Shown: positions 1-8,426 of the stretch, one piece after another
How the letters are laid out: the number at the start of each line of letters is the position of its first letter
Position numbering within the stretch: the stretch's first letter is position 1
DNA from: Fodinibacter sp963833495
GTDB lineage: Bacteria > Actinomycetota > Actinomycetes > Actinomycetales > Dermatophilaceae
Reading direction: 5' to 3'
NCBI GenBank assembly: GCA_963833495.1
Contig: CAWHYJ010000017.1
Span: 62,001-126,000, forward strand
Length of the DNA: 64,000 nucleotides
The notes under the pieces: model-generated
Database searches by the model: none
Told to the model about the DNA's origin: nothing
Seen by the model: the letters and a program-made list of their open reading frames with translations, nothing else
Program-made: the position numbers and the translations under genes

Positions 1-170
1 TCGGGCCGCCCGCGGGTCATGATCACCCGGGCGAACACCCGCAGCTGGCTCACGCTGCCGTAGCCGGTGAGGGGTACGACGCGCGTCGTCCACCCGCGTG
101 ACCGCAGCACGCGGCCCTTGCGCCCGTTGTAGGCGTCCTCGAGCACTGCTGCGGCATGGGGTCGCGGCAT
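1..170 (-). CDS. N-terminal fragment of an App1-type phosphatidate phosphatase family protein (cut by window edge)
   Basis: This minus-strand reading frame opens at an ATG ending at 170 and runs off the left edge after about 56 codons. The visible N-terminus contains RGWTTRVVPLTGYGS followed by LRVFARVIMTRG. It resembles the N-terminal beta-rich segment that precedes the catalytic DUF2183 domain in actinobacterial App1-like proteins. The catalytic DxDxT region would lie outside the window, so the assignment rests only on this leader. It lies directly downstream of the GAF-ANTAR gene on the same strand, 21 bp away, so the two may be co-transcribed. Confidence 0.5.
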   Translation of the reverse strand, partial: MPRPHAAAVLEDAYNGRKGRVLRSRGWTTRVVPLTGYGSVSQLRVFARVIMTRGRP

Positions 171-191
171 GGCTCGATGCTAGGGCAGCGC

Positions 192-950
192 TCAGGCGCG
201 CCCCGGCTCCTCCTGCGTGACGACACCGTTGACGATCTGGTGGGCGAGCTCGCGCACCTTGATGTTGCGCGCCTGCGAGGTGGTGCGCAGCACCTCGAAC
301 GCGGCGTGCTCGGGCAGCCCGCGCAGCGCCATGATCACTCCCTTGGCCTGCTCGATGACGGCCCGGCTCGCCATCGCCTGCTCGAGCTGCCCGGCGAGGC
401 GCTGCACCCCGTCGAGGGTCGAGACGGCGACCACGGCGTCGGCACAGCGCGAGGCGGCGACCCGCACCAGCGAGGCGTCGAACCCCTCGAACGCGTGCGG
501 CGCCCAGCCGTAGAGGTTGAGCGCGCCGACGCACTCGGCACCGCTCACCAGCGGCAGGGCGAGGAGGCTGCGCATGCCGTCCTCGCGACACTCCTTCGCG
601 AAGGTCGGCCAGCGACCGTCGGTCGCGACGAGGTCGTCGACCCTGTTCTCGCGGCGGTGCCTGGCGGAGTCCAGGCACGGGCCGTCGTCGAGGGCGTACT
701 GGAGTGCGTCGATCTCGAGGGTCTGCACCGTCGTGTAGGCGGCCGTGTGCGGCCGGCCGGCACTCAGCACGGTGACGCCCACCTCGTCGCAGCCCGGCAC
801 GTGCCGGCGCACCGCGTGCACGACCCGCTCGAGGTAGTCGGACACCTGCTCCATCGACTCCAGCACCCCGCCGATGTCGGTGGTGAGCGCCTCGAGGGCG
901 GCGGGGGGCACGGGGAGCCCCCCCGGCGCGCCGGATTGCTGCTCGGTCAT
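192..950 (-). CDS. GAF and ANTAR domain-containing regulator (antitermination type)
   Basis: A 252-residue cytoplasmic regulator. Residues about 25-165 look like a GAF sensory domain (DDGPCLDSARHRR, then LLALPLVSGAECVGALNLYG). Residues about 175-240 form an ANTAR RNA-binding domain, with the signature MASRAVIEQAKGVIMALRG followed by a helical tail. ANTAR proteins bind paired hairpins in mRNA leaders and promote antitermination; the GAF domain would sense a ligand or redox state that cannot be read from sequence. The ATG at 950 follows a good ribosome site, GGGGAGG, four bases upstream. No partner kinase is adjacent. Confidence 0.88.
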   Translation of the reverse strand: MTEQQSGAPGGLPVPPAALEALTTDIGGVLESMEQVSDYLERVVHAVRRHVPGCDEVGVTVLSAGRPHTAAYTTVQTLEIDALQYALDDGPCLDSARHRRENRVDDLVATDGRWPTFAKECREDGMRSLLALPLVSGAECVGALNLYGWAPHAFEGFDASLVRVAASRCADAVVAVSTLDGVQRLAGQLEQAMASRAVIEQAKGVIMALRGLPEHAAFEVLRTTSQARNIKVRELAHQIVNGVVTQEEPGRA

Positions 951-1029
951 CGGTCCTCCCCGTGGTCAGGTGCCTGCCCAGTATCCCCTTCGAGCCGACA
1001 TCGCATGGCCGACCTGCGACGATGGCCGG

Positions 1030-1806
1030 ATGCCGGCCCGTCACCGCAAGCAGTCGGCCACCGCGCCGCCGGGCTACTTCGGCTGGGAGGCGACCGGCCT
1101 GCGGTGGCTCGCCGAGGCCGGGCCCGGCGGTGGAGCCGCCGTCGTGGAGGTGCTCGACGCCGGACCGCACCACCTCGACCTGGCCCGGCTGACCCCCGCG
1201 GCACCCACCGCCGCGGCCGCCGAACGGCTGGGGCGCGGGCTCGCGGCGACGCACGCCGCCGGCGCGCCGGCATACGGGTGCGGCCCACCCGGCTGGGTGG
1301 GCGACGGCTGGCTCGGCCCGCTCAGCGAACCGCTGCCCCTCGCCCTCGGGGAATGGCACACCTGGGGCGAGTTCTACGCGCAGGCCCGCATCGTCGCGCT
1401 GCTGCCGCTCGCCGAGGCTCGCGGCGTGCTCGACGAGGACGGGGTCGCCCAGCTGCGCCGGCTCGCCGACCGGGTCGGGTCGGGCGTGTTCGACACCGGT
1501 GAGGCCCCGGCGCGGCTGCACGGCGACCTGTGGTCGGGCAACGTGCTGTGGACCGCGCAGGAGGCGGTGCTCATCGACCCCGCGGCCCACGGCGGGTCAC
1601 GCGAGGCGGACCTCGCCATGCTCGCGCTGTTCGGCGCGCCGCACCTCGAGCGGGTGCTCGCGGCCTACGACGAGGCCGACCCGCTGGCCGACGGGTGGCG
1701 TGACCGGGTGCTGCTGCACCAGGTGCACCCGCTGCTGCTGCACGCCGTGCTGTTCGGCGGGTCGTATGCCGCGCAGGTGCTGCGGGCCGCCCGGCGCTAC
1801 GCCTGA
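1030..1806 (+). CDS. Fructosamine kinase family protein
   Basis: About 258 residues with the aminoglycoside-phosphotransferase-like fold of the FN3K family. The catalytic loop is HGDLWSGNVLW at about residues 164-174 and the metal-binding motif is IDPAAHGG at about 182-189. Family members phosphorylate fructosamine or ribulosamine adducts on proteins and start deglycation. The protein is somewhat shorter than the usual 285-300 residues, and the N-terminal ATP-binding lobe looks compressed. The ATG at 1030 is preferred over an upstream in-frame ATG at 874, which would overlap the divergent ANTAR gene. The stop overlaps the convergent AI-2E family gene by about 10 bp. Confidence 0.85.
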   Translation: MPARHRKQSATAPPGYFGWEATGLRWLAEAGPGGGAAVVEVLDAGPHHLDLARLTPAAPTAAAAERLGRGLAATHAAGAPAYGCGPPGWVGDGWLGPLSEPLPLALGEWHTWGEFYAQARIVALLPLAEARGVLDEDGVAQLRRLADRVGSGVFDTGEAPARLHGDLWSGNVLWTAQEAVLIDPAAHGGSREADLAMLALFGAPHLERVLAAYDEADPLADGWRDRVLLHQVHPLLLHAVLFGGSYAAQVLRAARRYA

Positions 1807-2906
1807 ACGTCCGGGAAGGGGTCGGCGGCAGCCTGCGGCAGGGCCGCCGGCTCGAGGCCGCCCGACAACCGACGCTGCACCATGATCGCCACCGCGACGG
1901 CAGGCGAGGCCAGCGCCGCCCCGAGCATGCCGGCGACGGCAGCGCCGATGATCGTCGCGCCCAGCACGACGATGGGGTGGAGGCTGAGCGCCGTGCCCGC
2001 GAGGCGAACCAGGACGATCGTCTGGACGATGTTCTGCACGACGAGGATGACGACGAGAATGACGATGGCGGTGTCGATGCCGTTGGCGCCCAACGCGATC
2101 AGGGTCGCGAAGGCACCGGAGACGATGGCGCCGAGGTAGGGGACGTAGGAGGTGACGAGGGTGACGACCGCGATGGTGAACGCCAGCGGCACCCCGAGCA
2201 GCCACGCCGCACCGCCGATCAGCACGGCCGTGACGACCGCCGAGATGGTGAGGGCCCAGAAGTATCGGCGCACCGCCACCGCCGACTCGTCGACGATCTC
2301 CGCGCCGAGGTCGGCGTCGAGGCCGATGTGCTCGCCGACGAACCGGGTCAGGCCCTCCCAGTCGACGAGCACGTAGTAGACGAGGAACGCGCCGATCGCA
2401 ATGCCGATGCCGAGCGACACCACGCTGGAGAAGGCGCTGGACAGCGCGCCGAGCGCACCCCCCAGCACCTGGCCGGTGGCCGAGACGACCTGGTCGCTGA
2501 CCGAGGCACCGCTGCCGACGTCGATGCCGCGCTCCGCCAGCGCCGAGCTCAGGGTGTCGAGGCCCGCGGTGAGCTGGGCGCTGATCTGGCCCGACTGCCC
2601 CGCGATGCCGGAGACCACCAGCCAGACGGAGCCGAGGACGATGGCGGTGAGCCCGAGCAGCACGAGCAGGGCGCCACCGGACCGAGGCACCCCCGCGGCC
2701 TGCAGCCGACCGACCAGTGGGGCGAACAGGGCGCCGAGCACGGCGGCCAGCACCAGGGGCACGACGAAGCCCGACACCTGGGCGAGCAGCCACAGCACGG
2801 CCACGGTGAGCCCCAGCACGCCCAGGAGCAGCCACGACCGCACGCCCACTCGGGTCAGGGTCGGCGAGGCGGCGGCCGACCAGCCGGCGCTGCGGGGTTC
2901 TCGCAC
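1797..2906 (-). CDS. AI-2E family transporter (PerM-like membrane protein)
   Basis: A 369-residue integral membrane protein with several hydrophobic segments. These include a pair near the N-terminus (SWLLLGVLGLTVAVLWLLAQ), a characteristic central SVVSLGIGIAIGAFLVYYVL, and a C-terminal bundle with the family motif SYVPYLGAIVSG. The UPF0118/AI-2E exporter family includes TqsA and PerM; the substrate is not predictable here. The GTG start at 2906 is chosen because GGAGG sits 7 bases upstream. Extending further would run into a low-complexity region. Confidence 0.88.
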   Translation of the reverse strand: MREPRSAGWSAAASPTLTRVGVRSWLLLGVLGLTVAVLWLLAQVSGFVVPLVLAAVLGALFAPLVGRLQAAGVPRSGGALLVLLGLTAIVLGSVWLVVSGIAGQSGQISAQLTAGLDTLSSALAERGIDVGSGASVSDQVVSATGQVLGGALGALSSAFSSVVSLGIGIAIGAFLVYYVLVDWEGLTRFVGEHIGLDADLGAEIVDESAVAVRRYFWALTISAVVTAVLIGGAAWLLGVPLAFTIAVVTLVTSYVPYLGAIVSGAFATLIALGANGIDTAIVILVVILVVQNIVQTIVLVRLAGTALSLHPIVVLGATIIGAAVAGMLGAALASPAVAVAIMVQRRLSGGLEPAALPQAAADPFPDVQA

Positions 2907-3019
2907 GGCGGCACCTCCAGACGGATGCCGGGGACGGGCGCCCTCGACGGCGCAATCGTAGGGCCGGGCACGGCACCCGGGCGTCAGCGTGGCCGTCGGC
3001 GGGACGGAGGACTGACCGC

Positions 3020-3672
3020 GTGGTCGTCGTCGATGCGTTCGGAGCCGGGTGGGCCCTCGACGTCTCAGGCCTCGACGACCCCCTGGCCGGCGAGCTGGTG
3101 CACCTCTGGGACCGCGCGAGGTTCTCCGTCGGCCCGGGCGACCCGGGGGGGCCGACGCCTGCCTGCCGTTCGTCGTCAGCCGGATGCCGGACGGTGGGGT
3201 CGAGGTGGACGGCACCACCCACCCGACCAGCGACACCGACGTGCCCTACCGGGTGTCTCGCCAGCTCACGAACGCGTCGATCCTGCGCCGGTCGGGCCAG
3301 TGCGTGATGCTGCACGCCGCCGGGGTGGCCAGCGACGACGGGGGCACGGTGGCCCTGGTGGCCGCGTCGGGCACCGGCAAGACCACCGCGGCGCGCGTCC
3401 TCGGCCGCCGCCTCGGCTACGTCAGCGACGAGACGGTGGCGGTCGAGCACGACCTCACCGTGCGGGCCTACCCCAAGCCGCTGTCGATCGTCGTCGACCC
3501 CGCGTCGCCGTGGGTCAAGCACGAACGGTCCCCCGACGACCTCGCGCTGCGCCGGCCGCCCCACTCGCTGCGGCTGTCGGCCGTCGTGGTGCTCGAGCGC
3601 AGCGACGACGCCGTCGCGCCGTCGCTATCGGCGACGTCAGGTGGACCTGGTTCGCCGCACGTCGTTCGGTGA
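3020..3672 (+). pseudogene. HPr-kinase/PqqD-neighbour-type P-loop protein, frame-disrupted
   Basis: The frame starting at the GTG at 3020 (GGAGG nine bases upstream) encodes VVVDAFGAGWALDVSGLDD and breaks in a run of seven G at about 3145-3151. The rest continues in another frame to 3672, with VALVAASGTGKTTAARVLG (Walker A), YVSDETVAVE, AYPKPLSIVV and a C-terminal LSAVVVLERSDDAV. This resembles HPr-kinase/phosphorylase-like P-loop ATPases found beside PqqD-like proteins in actinobacteria. The C-terminal 60-70 residues usual in such proteins appear absent, and the frame runs directly into a PqqD-like fragment at 3641. This suggests an internal deletion as well as a frameshift. Confidence 0.6.
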
Positions 3673-3832
3673 CGCGGTGCTGTCCGACGGTGTCCAGCTC
3701 GTGCTGCGCGACCACGTCCCGTTCACCCTGCCCGGGCTGGGCTGCTGCACGTCGTCTGACGTCCCTCGCTCGGCGCCCGGCGCGTTCTGCCCCGGTGGAC
3801 GATCCTCATGGAGGACCACCTGGCGCGAGTAG
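3641..3832 (+). pseudogene. PqqD-like protein remnant
   Basis: This frame overlaps the end of the broken kinase-like gene. It reads VDLVRRTSFGDAVLSDGVQ, then LVLRDHVPFTLPGLG, which looks like the start of a small PqqD-fold peptide-chaperone domain. It then turns into unrelated sequence (CCTSSDVPRSAPG) and stops at 3832, so the helical C-terminal half of the domain is missing. I read it as a truncated neighbour of the kinase-like gene. The assignment is by resemblance only. Confidence 0.35.
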
Positions 3833-3842
3833 CCTGCGCCTC

Positions 3843-4736
3843 GTGATCTGGGGCCTGCTCGGAGCGCTCGGCGCGGCGGTCTGCTACGGCGGCGCCTCCA
3901 TCCTGCAGGCGCTGGCGGCCCGCCAGGAGACCACCACCGAGGGGCTCGACCCCCGCCTGTTGCTGCGCCTGGTGAAGTCCTGGCGCTACCTGCTCGGGCT
4001 CGCCCTCGACGGGTTCGCCTTCGTGCTGTCGATCGCCGCGCTGCAGACCATGCCGCTGTTCGCGGTGCAGGCGATCGTGTCGAGCTTCCTGGCCATCACG
4101 GCCGTGCTCGGGGCGATCTTCCTCAAGATGCCGTTGACCCGCCGCGACAAGATCGCGCTCGGCGTCGTCATCGGCGGCCTGGTCATGGTGGGGCTGTCCG
4201 CTGCCGAGGACAAGGCGGTCGACGTCAGCTCCGCCGAGCGGTGGGGCATCCTGGTCGCCGCACTCGCCCTCGCCGCCCTCGCGGTGCCGCTGGGTCGGCT
4301 GAAGGGTGCCAAGGGAGCGGCCGCCCTGGGCGGCGTCGCCGGTCTCGGATTCGGTGCCGTCGCCGTCGCCGCGCGGGTGCTGGCGCCGATCGGGTTCGAC
4401 ACGCTCTTCTCCGACCTCGGCGTCCTGCTGCGCGACCCAGCCACCTACGCCCTCGCGGTCGCGGCCGTGGTCGCCCTCCTGTCGTACTCCACCGCCCTGC
4501 AGCGGGGCACGGTCACGCAGGCCACCGCACCGCTCGTCGTGGGCGAGACGATCGCACCGGCGCTCGTGGGTGTCGTCATGCTCGGCGACGTCCCCCGCGA
4601 GGGATGGGAGTGGGTCGCCGTCGTCGGCTTCGCCCTGGCGGTCGGTGGCGCCCTGGCGCTCGCCGGCCATGGTGAGGTGGCCGAGGCCCGCGCCTCCGGG
4701 ACCCCCGAACCCGAGGTCTCGCCGACCACCACCTGA
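3843..4736 (+). CDS. DMT-superfamily (EamA-like) membrane transporter
   Basis: A 297-residue polytopic membrane protein with roughly nine or ten hydrophobic segments. It starts VIWGLLGALGAAVCYGGAS and has a repeated helix arrangement typical of drug/metabolite transporters. Conserved-looking features are AVQAIVSSFLAITAVLGAIF in the first half and VTQATAPLVVGETIAPALV in the second. The C-terminus is a short hydrophilic tail (EPEVSPTTT). The GTG at 3843 starts the first membrane helix; no strong ribosome site is visible, so the start is tentative. The substrate is unknown. Confidence 0.8.
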   Translation: MIWGLLGALGAAVCYGGASILQALAARQETTTEGLDPRLLLRLVKSWRYLLGLALDGFAFVLSIAALQTMPLFAVQAIVSSFLAITAVLGAIFLKMPLTRRDKIALGVVIGGLVMVGLSAAEDKAVDVSSAERWGILVAALALAALAVPLGRLKGAKGAAALGGVAGLGFGAVAVAARVLAPIGFDTLFSDLGVLLRDPATYALAVAAVVALLSYSTALQRGTVTQATAPLVVGETIAPALVGVVMLGDVPREGWEWVAVVGFALAVGGALALAGHGEVAEARASGTPEPEVSPTTT

Positions 4737-4807
4737 GACGAGGTCCATCCGACGCGTCCCACGAGCGAAATACCGCTGAACCGCTCGCAGTCCGTCACGG
4801 CGCTCGC

Positions 4808-4867
4808 CCGGACCTCCGCACGCTCAAGGCCAGGGGCTACCGGTTCGAGGCGCTGCCCGGCTGCTGA
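4808..4867 (+). other. Possible C-terminal scrap of a polysaccharide-deacetylase-like gene
   Basis: A 19-codon stretch before a TGA reads PDLRTLKARGYRFEALPGC, which is like the last helix of NodB-type deacetylases. No upstream catalytic domain is present, because the DMT transporter lies immediately 5'. The rest of the gap 4737-4878 holds nothing else I can recognise. This is weak evidence and is recorded only as a possible gene scrap. Confidence 0.2.
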
Positions 4868-4878
4868 GTGGAACGCGG

Positions 4879-5160
4879 CTACGGGCAGGTGCAGGGCAGC
4901 GACGCACAGCGGGGGCAGCCGGCGGCATACCGCTGCACCGCGCGGGTGAGGTCGACGTCGACCTGGTTCGCGAGCGAGGCGACCCAGGCCAGCACGTCGG
5001 CGAACTCGTGCTCGCGCTGGGCGTGGTCGCCCTTGCGCACGGCCTGTGCCAGCTCGCCCACCTCCTCGGCGAGCCAGGCGACGGTGCTCGGCACCCCGCG
5101 CTCCCGGTCGCGCGCGCCGTAGGTGCGCTCGATGACGTCCTGGAGGTGGGCGAGGTCCAT
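4879..5160 (-). CDS. MazG-like nucleotide pyrophosphohydrolase family protein
   Basis: A 93-residue helical protein containing WLAEEVGELAQAVRKGD (the EExxE-type metal site) and EFADVLAWVASLANQVDVDL (the ExxD half). This is the core of all-alpha NTP pyrophosphohydrolases. Such small enzymes hydrolyse (d)NTPs to monophosphates. The C-terminus is unusual, ending RYAAGCPRCASLPCTCP with four cysteines, which could bind zinc. The ATG at 5160 is preferred to a TTG three codons upstream. It is followed on the same strand by nothing before the 4.7 kb gap. Confidence 0.8.
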   Translation of the reverse strand: MDLAHLQDVIERTYGARDRERGVPSTVAWLAEEVGELAQAVRKGDHAQREHEFADVLAWVASLANQVDVDLTRAVQRYAAGCPRCASLPCTCP

Positions 5161-5180
5161 GCGCGGCAACCTACCCGGCG

Positions 5181-5846
5181 TCAGTTCAGCGAGGCACCGC
5201 TCGGGTTCGGTGGGGTCGGCAGCGCCCCGAACCGGCCGACGATGGCGGTCTCCCGGCGCAGCAGCGCGAGCACCGTGCGCAGCCGGGTCGCGGCATCCCC
5301 GCCCTCCAGAACCCGCTGGCGGTCGGACGGGTCCAGCGCCATCCGCTCGGCGACGCGGTAGGCGACGGCGGGCAGCGCCGCCTCCACCGGCTCGAGCTGC
5401 GCACCCAGGCCGGCGAGGTAGTCCAGGTGGGCCCGCAGCACCCGCTGGGCCAGGGCCGCGACCTCCGGCTCGTCAGCGGCCGTCGGCTCGGGCAGCCAGG
5501 TGACCAGGCCGGTGGTGAACGGGGTGCCGCAGGCGTCGTCGAAGCCGTCGAGGCGGAACCGGCGCACCCCCGTCGCGATGAGGTGCACCATCGGGCCGAT
5601 CGCGCTGTCGGCGAGCGCCATCGCGTCGACCCGCGCCTCGCAGCCGATGCCGTGCAGGTCCTGCACCGCGTCGGGGCCGACCTCGTGACCCTTGCGGATG
5701 AGCACCACCCCGAACCGGCGGTCGTCCTCGTCGAGCTCGGCGAGCTCCCGGGCGAGCACCAGGTAGCGGGGCTCGAAGAGCTGCAGGGGCAGCCGCGCAC
5801 CGGGCAGCAGCGGCGTGCCCAGCGGGAAGAGCGGGAGCGACGGCAT
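5181..5846 (-). CDS. LON peptidase substrate-binding domain-containing protein
   Basis: A 221-residue protein starting MPSLPLFPLGTPLLPGARLP then LQLFEPRYLVL, which is the signature of the N-terminal LON domain. No AAA+ or Ser-Lys protease part is present, so this is a stand-alone LON-N protein like those widespread in actinobacteria, and its role is unproven. Motifs FGVVLIRKG and GCEARVDAMALADS are consistent with the beta-rich subdomain. The last 80 residues are helical. It lies 20 bp upstream of the MazG-like gene on the same strand and may be co-transcribed with it. Confidence 0.88.
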   Translation of the reverse strand: MPSLPLFPLGTPLLPGARLPLQLFEPRYLVLARELAELDEDDRRFGVVLIRKGHEVGPDAVQDLHGIGCEARVDAMALADSAIGPMVHLIATGVRRFRLDGFDDACGTPFTTGLVTWLPEPTAADEPEVAALAQRVLRAHLDYLAGLGAQLEPVEAALPAVAYRVAERMALDPSDRQRVLEGGDAATRLRTVLALLRRETAIVGRFGALPTPPNPSGASLN

Positions 5847-6105
5847 ACGTCACTGTAGGGCGGGAGCGCCCCACGCTGTCCCGACTCTCGACAAGCCGCG
5901 CGCCCGTCGGCGATTCGGGGGATGACGGCGTGGTCACCTAGACTGGTCGCAGCGGCCCGCCTTCTGCCTCGGGCCCTGCTTCTTTGATGTCGATGCCTTC
6001 GCGTCGGGGCCAGCTCCCCGCCACGCGGCGCCGCGGCCCAGAGCCCCGCCCGGCAGAACATCCGAGTCGACGCCGACCACGACGGTCGCGACGACCCCAT
6101 GCACC

Positions 6106-7614
6106 ATGAAGGAAACCTTCTTGTCCTCCCAGAACTTCGGCACGCTCGGCGTGCCCGCCCCCCTCGTCGAGGTCCTCGCCGCCGGCGGGATCACGATCCC
6201 CACCCCGATCCAGGCCGCGACGCTGCCCGACTCCCTCGCGGGTCGCGACGTGCTCGGCCGCGGCCGCACCGGCTCCGGCAAGACCATCGCTTTCGTGCTG
6301 CCTCTGCTCAGCCGCCTCGCGGCGAGCGGGAAGCGGCCGCAGCCGAAGCGGCCCCGTGCGCTCATCCTCGCGCCGACCCGTGAGCTGGCCACCCAGATCG
6401 AGGAGGCCATGACGCCCCTCGCGCAGCGCCTCGGCCTCACCTCGCGCACCGTCTTCGGTGGCGTCGGACAGGGCCCGCAGGTCGCGGCCATCCGTCGCGG
6501 CGTCGACGTCGTCGTCGCCTGCCCCGGCCGGCTCGAGGACCTCATCGGCCAGGGCCACGTCTCGCTCGACGCCGTCGAGATCACCGTCATCGACGAGGCC
6601 GACCACATGGCCGACCTCGGCTTCCTGCCGCAGGTGCGCCGCCTGCTCGACGCCACGCCCCAGTCCGGCCAGCGGATGCTGTTCTCCGCCACGCTCGACG
6701 GCGGCATCAGCGTCATCGCCAAGCGCTACCTGCACAACCCGGTGACCCACCAGGCCGACTCGGCCCAGTCGCCGATCTCGACGATGTCGCACCACGTGCT
6801 GCACGTGACCACCGACGGGCACCTGCCGGTGCTGCTCGACCTGGTCGCGGCCCCCGGCCGCACCGTGGTCTTCACCCGCACCAAGCACCGCGCCAAGAAG
6901 CTGGCCCGCCAGCTCAATGGCTCGGGGGTGCCCGCGGTCGAGCTGCACGGCAACCTCAGCCAGAACGCCCGCACCCGCACCATGGACGCCTTCCACTCCG
7001 GCGCGGCCCGCACCCTGGTCGCCACCGACATCGCCGCCCGCGGCATCCACGTCGACGACGTCGCGCTGGTCATCCACGCCGACCCGCCGGTCGAGCACAA
7101 GGCCTACACGCACCGCTCGGGCCGCACCGCCCGCGCCGGCGCCTCGGGCACGGTCATCACGCTGATGACCGACGACCAGGTGCGCGACGTGCGCGACCTC
7201 ACCCGCAAGGCGGGCGTGAACCCCACGACCACCCGGGTCACCTCGACACACCCGTTGCTGCAGGTACTCGCCCCCGGTGAGCGCTCGTTCGAGGGCGGCA
7301 TCGCCCTGCCCGAGCCGACCGCGCCGGCTCGCGGTGGTGGCGGTGGCCGCGGCCGCGGTAACCAGGGCGGTGGCCAGCGCAGCGGGTCCGGCACGCAGCA
7401 GCGGGCCGGTTCGTCCTCCGGCAACGGTCAGCGGCGTCGCGGCGCAGCCGGCGGCCCGTCCACCCGTTCGACCGGCGGCCCGTCCACCCGCTCGACCGGT
7501 GGCTCGCCCGCCCGCTCGACCGGCGGCCGCCCGGCATCCACGTACAGCACCTCGTCGCGGCCGGCCCGCTCGGCGGCCTCCTTCTCCGAGGGCGCGAGCC
7601 GCCGCTCGCGGTGA
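6106..7614 (+). CDS. DEAD-box ATP-dependent RNA helicase
   Basis: A 502-residue superfamily 2 helicase with all the core motifs: Q motif (TPIQAATLPDS), Walker A (GRTGSGKT), PTRELATQ, DEAD at about residues 163-166, FSATL, and HRSGRTARAG near 340. After about residue 405 it has a basic, glycine/serine/threonine-rich tail (GGGGGRGRGNQGG and four copies of an STGG-type repeat). Such tails usually bind RNA non-specifically. The 259-base gap upstream (5847-6105) has no gene and may include a long leader like those of cold-induced helicases, but I see no defined RNA element in it. The ATG at 6106 begins MKETFLSSQNF. Confidence 0.93.
   Translation: MKETFLSSQNFGTLGVPAPLVEVLAAGGITIPTPIQAATLPDSLAGRDVLGRGRTGSGKTIAFVLPLLSRLAASGKRPQPKRPRALILAPTRELATQIEEAMTPLAQRLGLTSRTVFGGVGQGPQVAAIRRGVDVVVACPGRLEDLIGQGHVSLDAVEITVIDEADHMADLGFLPQVRRLLDATPQSGQRMLFSATLDGGISVIAKRYLHNPVTHQADSAQSPISTMSHHVLHVTTDGHLPVLLDLVAAPGRTVVFTRTKHRAKKLARQLNGSGVPAVELHGNLSQNARTRTMDAFHSGAARTLVATDIAARGIHVDDVALVIHADPPVEHKAYTHRSGRTARAGASGTVITLMTDDQVRDVRDLTRKAGVNPTTTRVTSTHPLLQVLAPGERSFEGGIALPEPTAPARGGGGGRGRGNQGGGQRSGSGTQQRAGSSSGNGQRRRGAAGGPSTRSTGGPSTRSTGGSPARSTGGRPASTYSTSSRPARSAASFSEGASRRSR
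7453..7530 (+). repeat. Short tandem repeat encoding the helicase tail (STGGPSTR-type)
   Basis: Within the 3' end of the helicase gene, a unit of about 24 bp coding for GGPSTRST recurs almost perfectly (GGPSTRST, GGPSTRST, GGSPARST, GGRPAST). Copies differ mainly at third positions, which suggests recent slippage expansion in an unstructured RNA-binding tail. Confidence 0.6.
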
Positions 7615-7657
7615 CTGAGGTGCGCCGGCCCCGCCCGCGCACCACGGTGACGTCGTC

Positions 7658-8374
7658 ATGAACTGGTTCGAGCAGGTCTGGTCGAGGGTGGTGCCCGAGC
7701 AGGGCATCGCCCTCGCCGGGCCACCCGTGCTCGTCGTGCTCGTCGCGGCCCTCGTGGCAGTGGCGGTCGAGCCGGTCTGGCGGGTGGTGCGCCTCGCCGT
7801 CACCCTCGTGCACGAGCTCGGCCACGCCGGCGTGGGGATGCTGTGCGGCCGCCGGTTCACCGGCTTCGTGCTGCGCGGTGACATGTCCGGGCACGCCGTC
7901 ACGGTGGGGCCGGCGCGCGGGGTGGGTCGCGTGCTGACGACCTGGGCGGGCTACCCCGCGCCCGGTGTCGTCGGCGCCGTCGCGGTGTGGCTCGCGGTGC
8001 GGGGCTGGTCCGCGCCGGTGCTCACCGGCATCCTCGCCGTGCTCGTCACCAGCGCGCTGCGGGTGCGCTCGGGTCTGACCGCGCTCATCGTGGCGGTGGC
8101 CGTCATCGCCACCGGCGCACTGTGGTGGGCCGGCTCGCCGCAGCTGCAGGCGCAGGTGGTCGTCGGCGGAGGCCTGGTGCTCATCGTCGGCGCCTGGCGC
8201 CACCTCGGCGCGGTGGTCGCCGCGGCGGACCCCGCCGTGAGCGACCCGGGGGTGCTGGCGCGGCTGACCCGCGTGCCCCGAGCGGTCTGGAACACCAGCT
8301 TCGCCGTCATGCTCGCGTGGGCCAGCTGGCTCGCCGGGACCGCGGTGCTCGACGCGTCCGGCGCCCTGCACTGA
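7658..8374 (+). CDS. M50-like membrane metallopeptidase family protein
   Basis: A 238-residue membrane protein. The second hydrophobic segment is followed by LVHELGHAGVGMLCG, the HExxH zinc motif of M50/site-2-protease-type peptidases, at about residues 51-55. Further membrane spans follow (GYPAPGVVGAVAVWLAVRG, TALIVAVAVIATGALWW). No PDZ domain is visible, and the second metal-binding motif is not obvious, so proteolytic activity is not assured. It starts at an ATG 43 bp after the helicase stop. Confidence 0.72.
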   Translation: MNWFEQVWSRVVPEQGIALAGPPVLVVLVAALVAVAVEPVWRVVRLAVTLVHELGHAGVGMLCGRRFTGFVLRGDMSGHAVTVGPARGVGRVLTTWAGYPAPGVVGAVAVWLAVRGWSAPVLTGILAVLVTSALRVRSGLTALIVAVAVIATGALWWAGSPQLQAQVVVGGGLVLIVGAWRHLGAVVAAADPAVSDPGVLARLTRVPRAVWNTSFAVMLAWASWLAGTAVLDASGALH

Positions 8375-8426
8375 GCCGCGCGGCGTAGGCTCCGGCACGA
8401 CGACGAGCCCACCCCGAGGAGCCACC

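Noticed and set aside
1977..4736. A 919-codon open frame on the plus strand covering the AI-2E family gene and running into the DMT transporter
   Set aside because: The first part is antisense to the AI-2E gene, is Arg/Gly/Asp-rich and has no recognisable domain. Only the portion from 3843 encodes a plausible protein.
5847..6105. A riboswitch or cold-shock leader upstream of the DEAD-box helicase
   Set aside because: The leader is long, but I could find no conserved aptamer or cold-box pattern in it.
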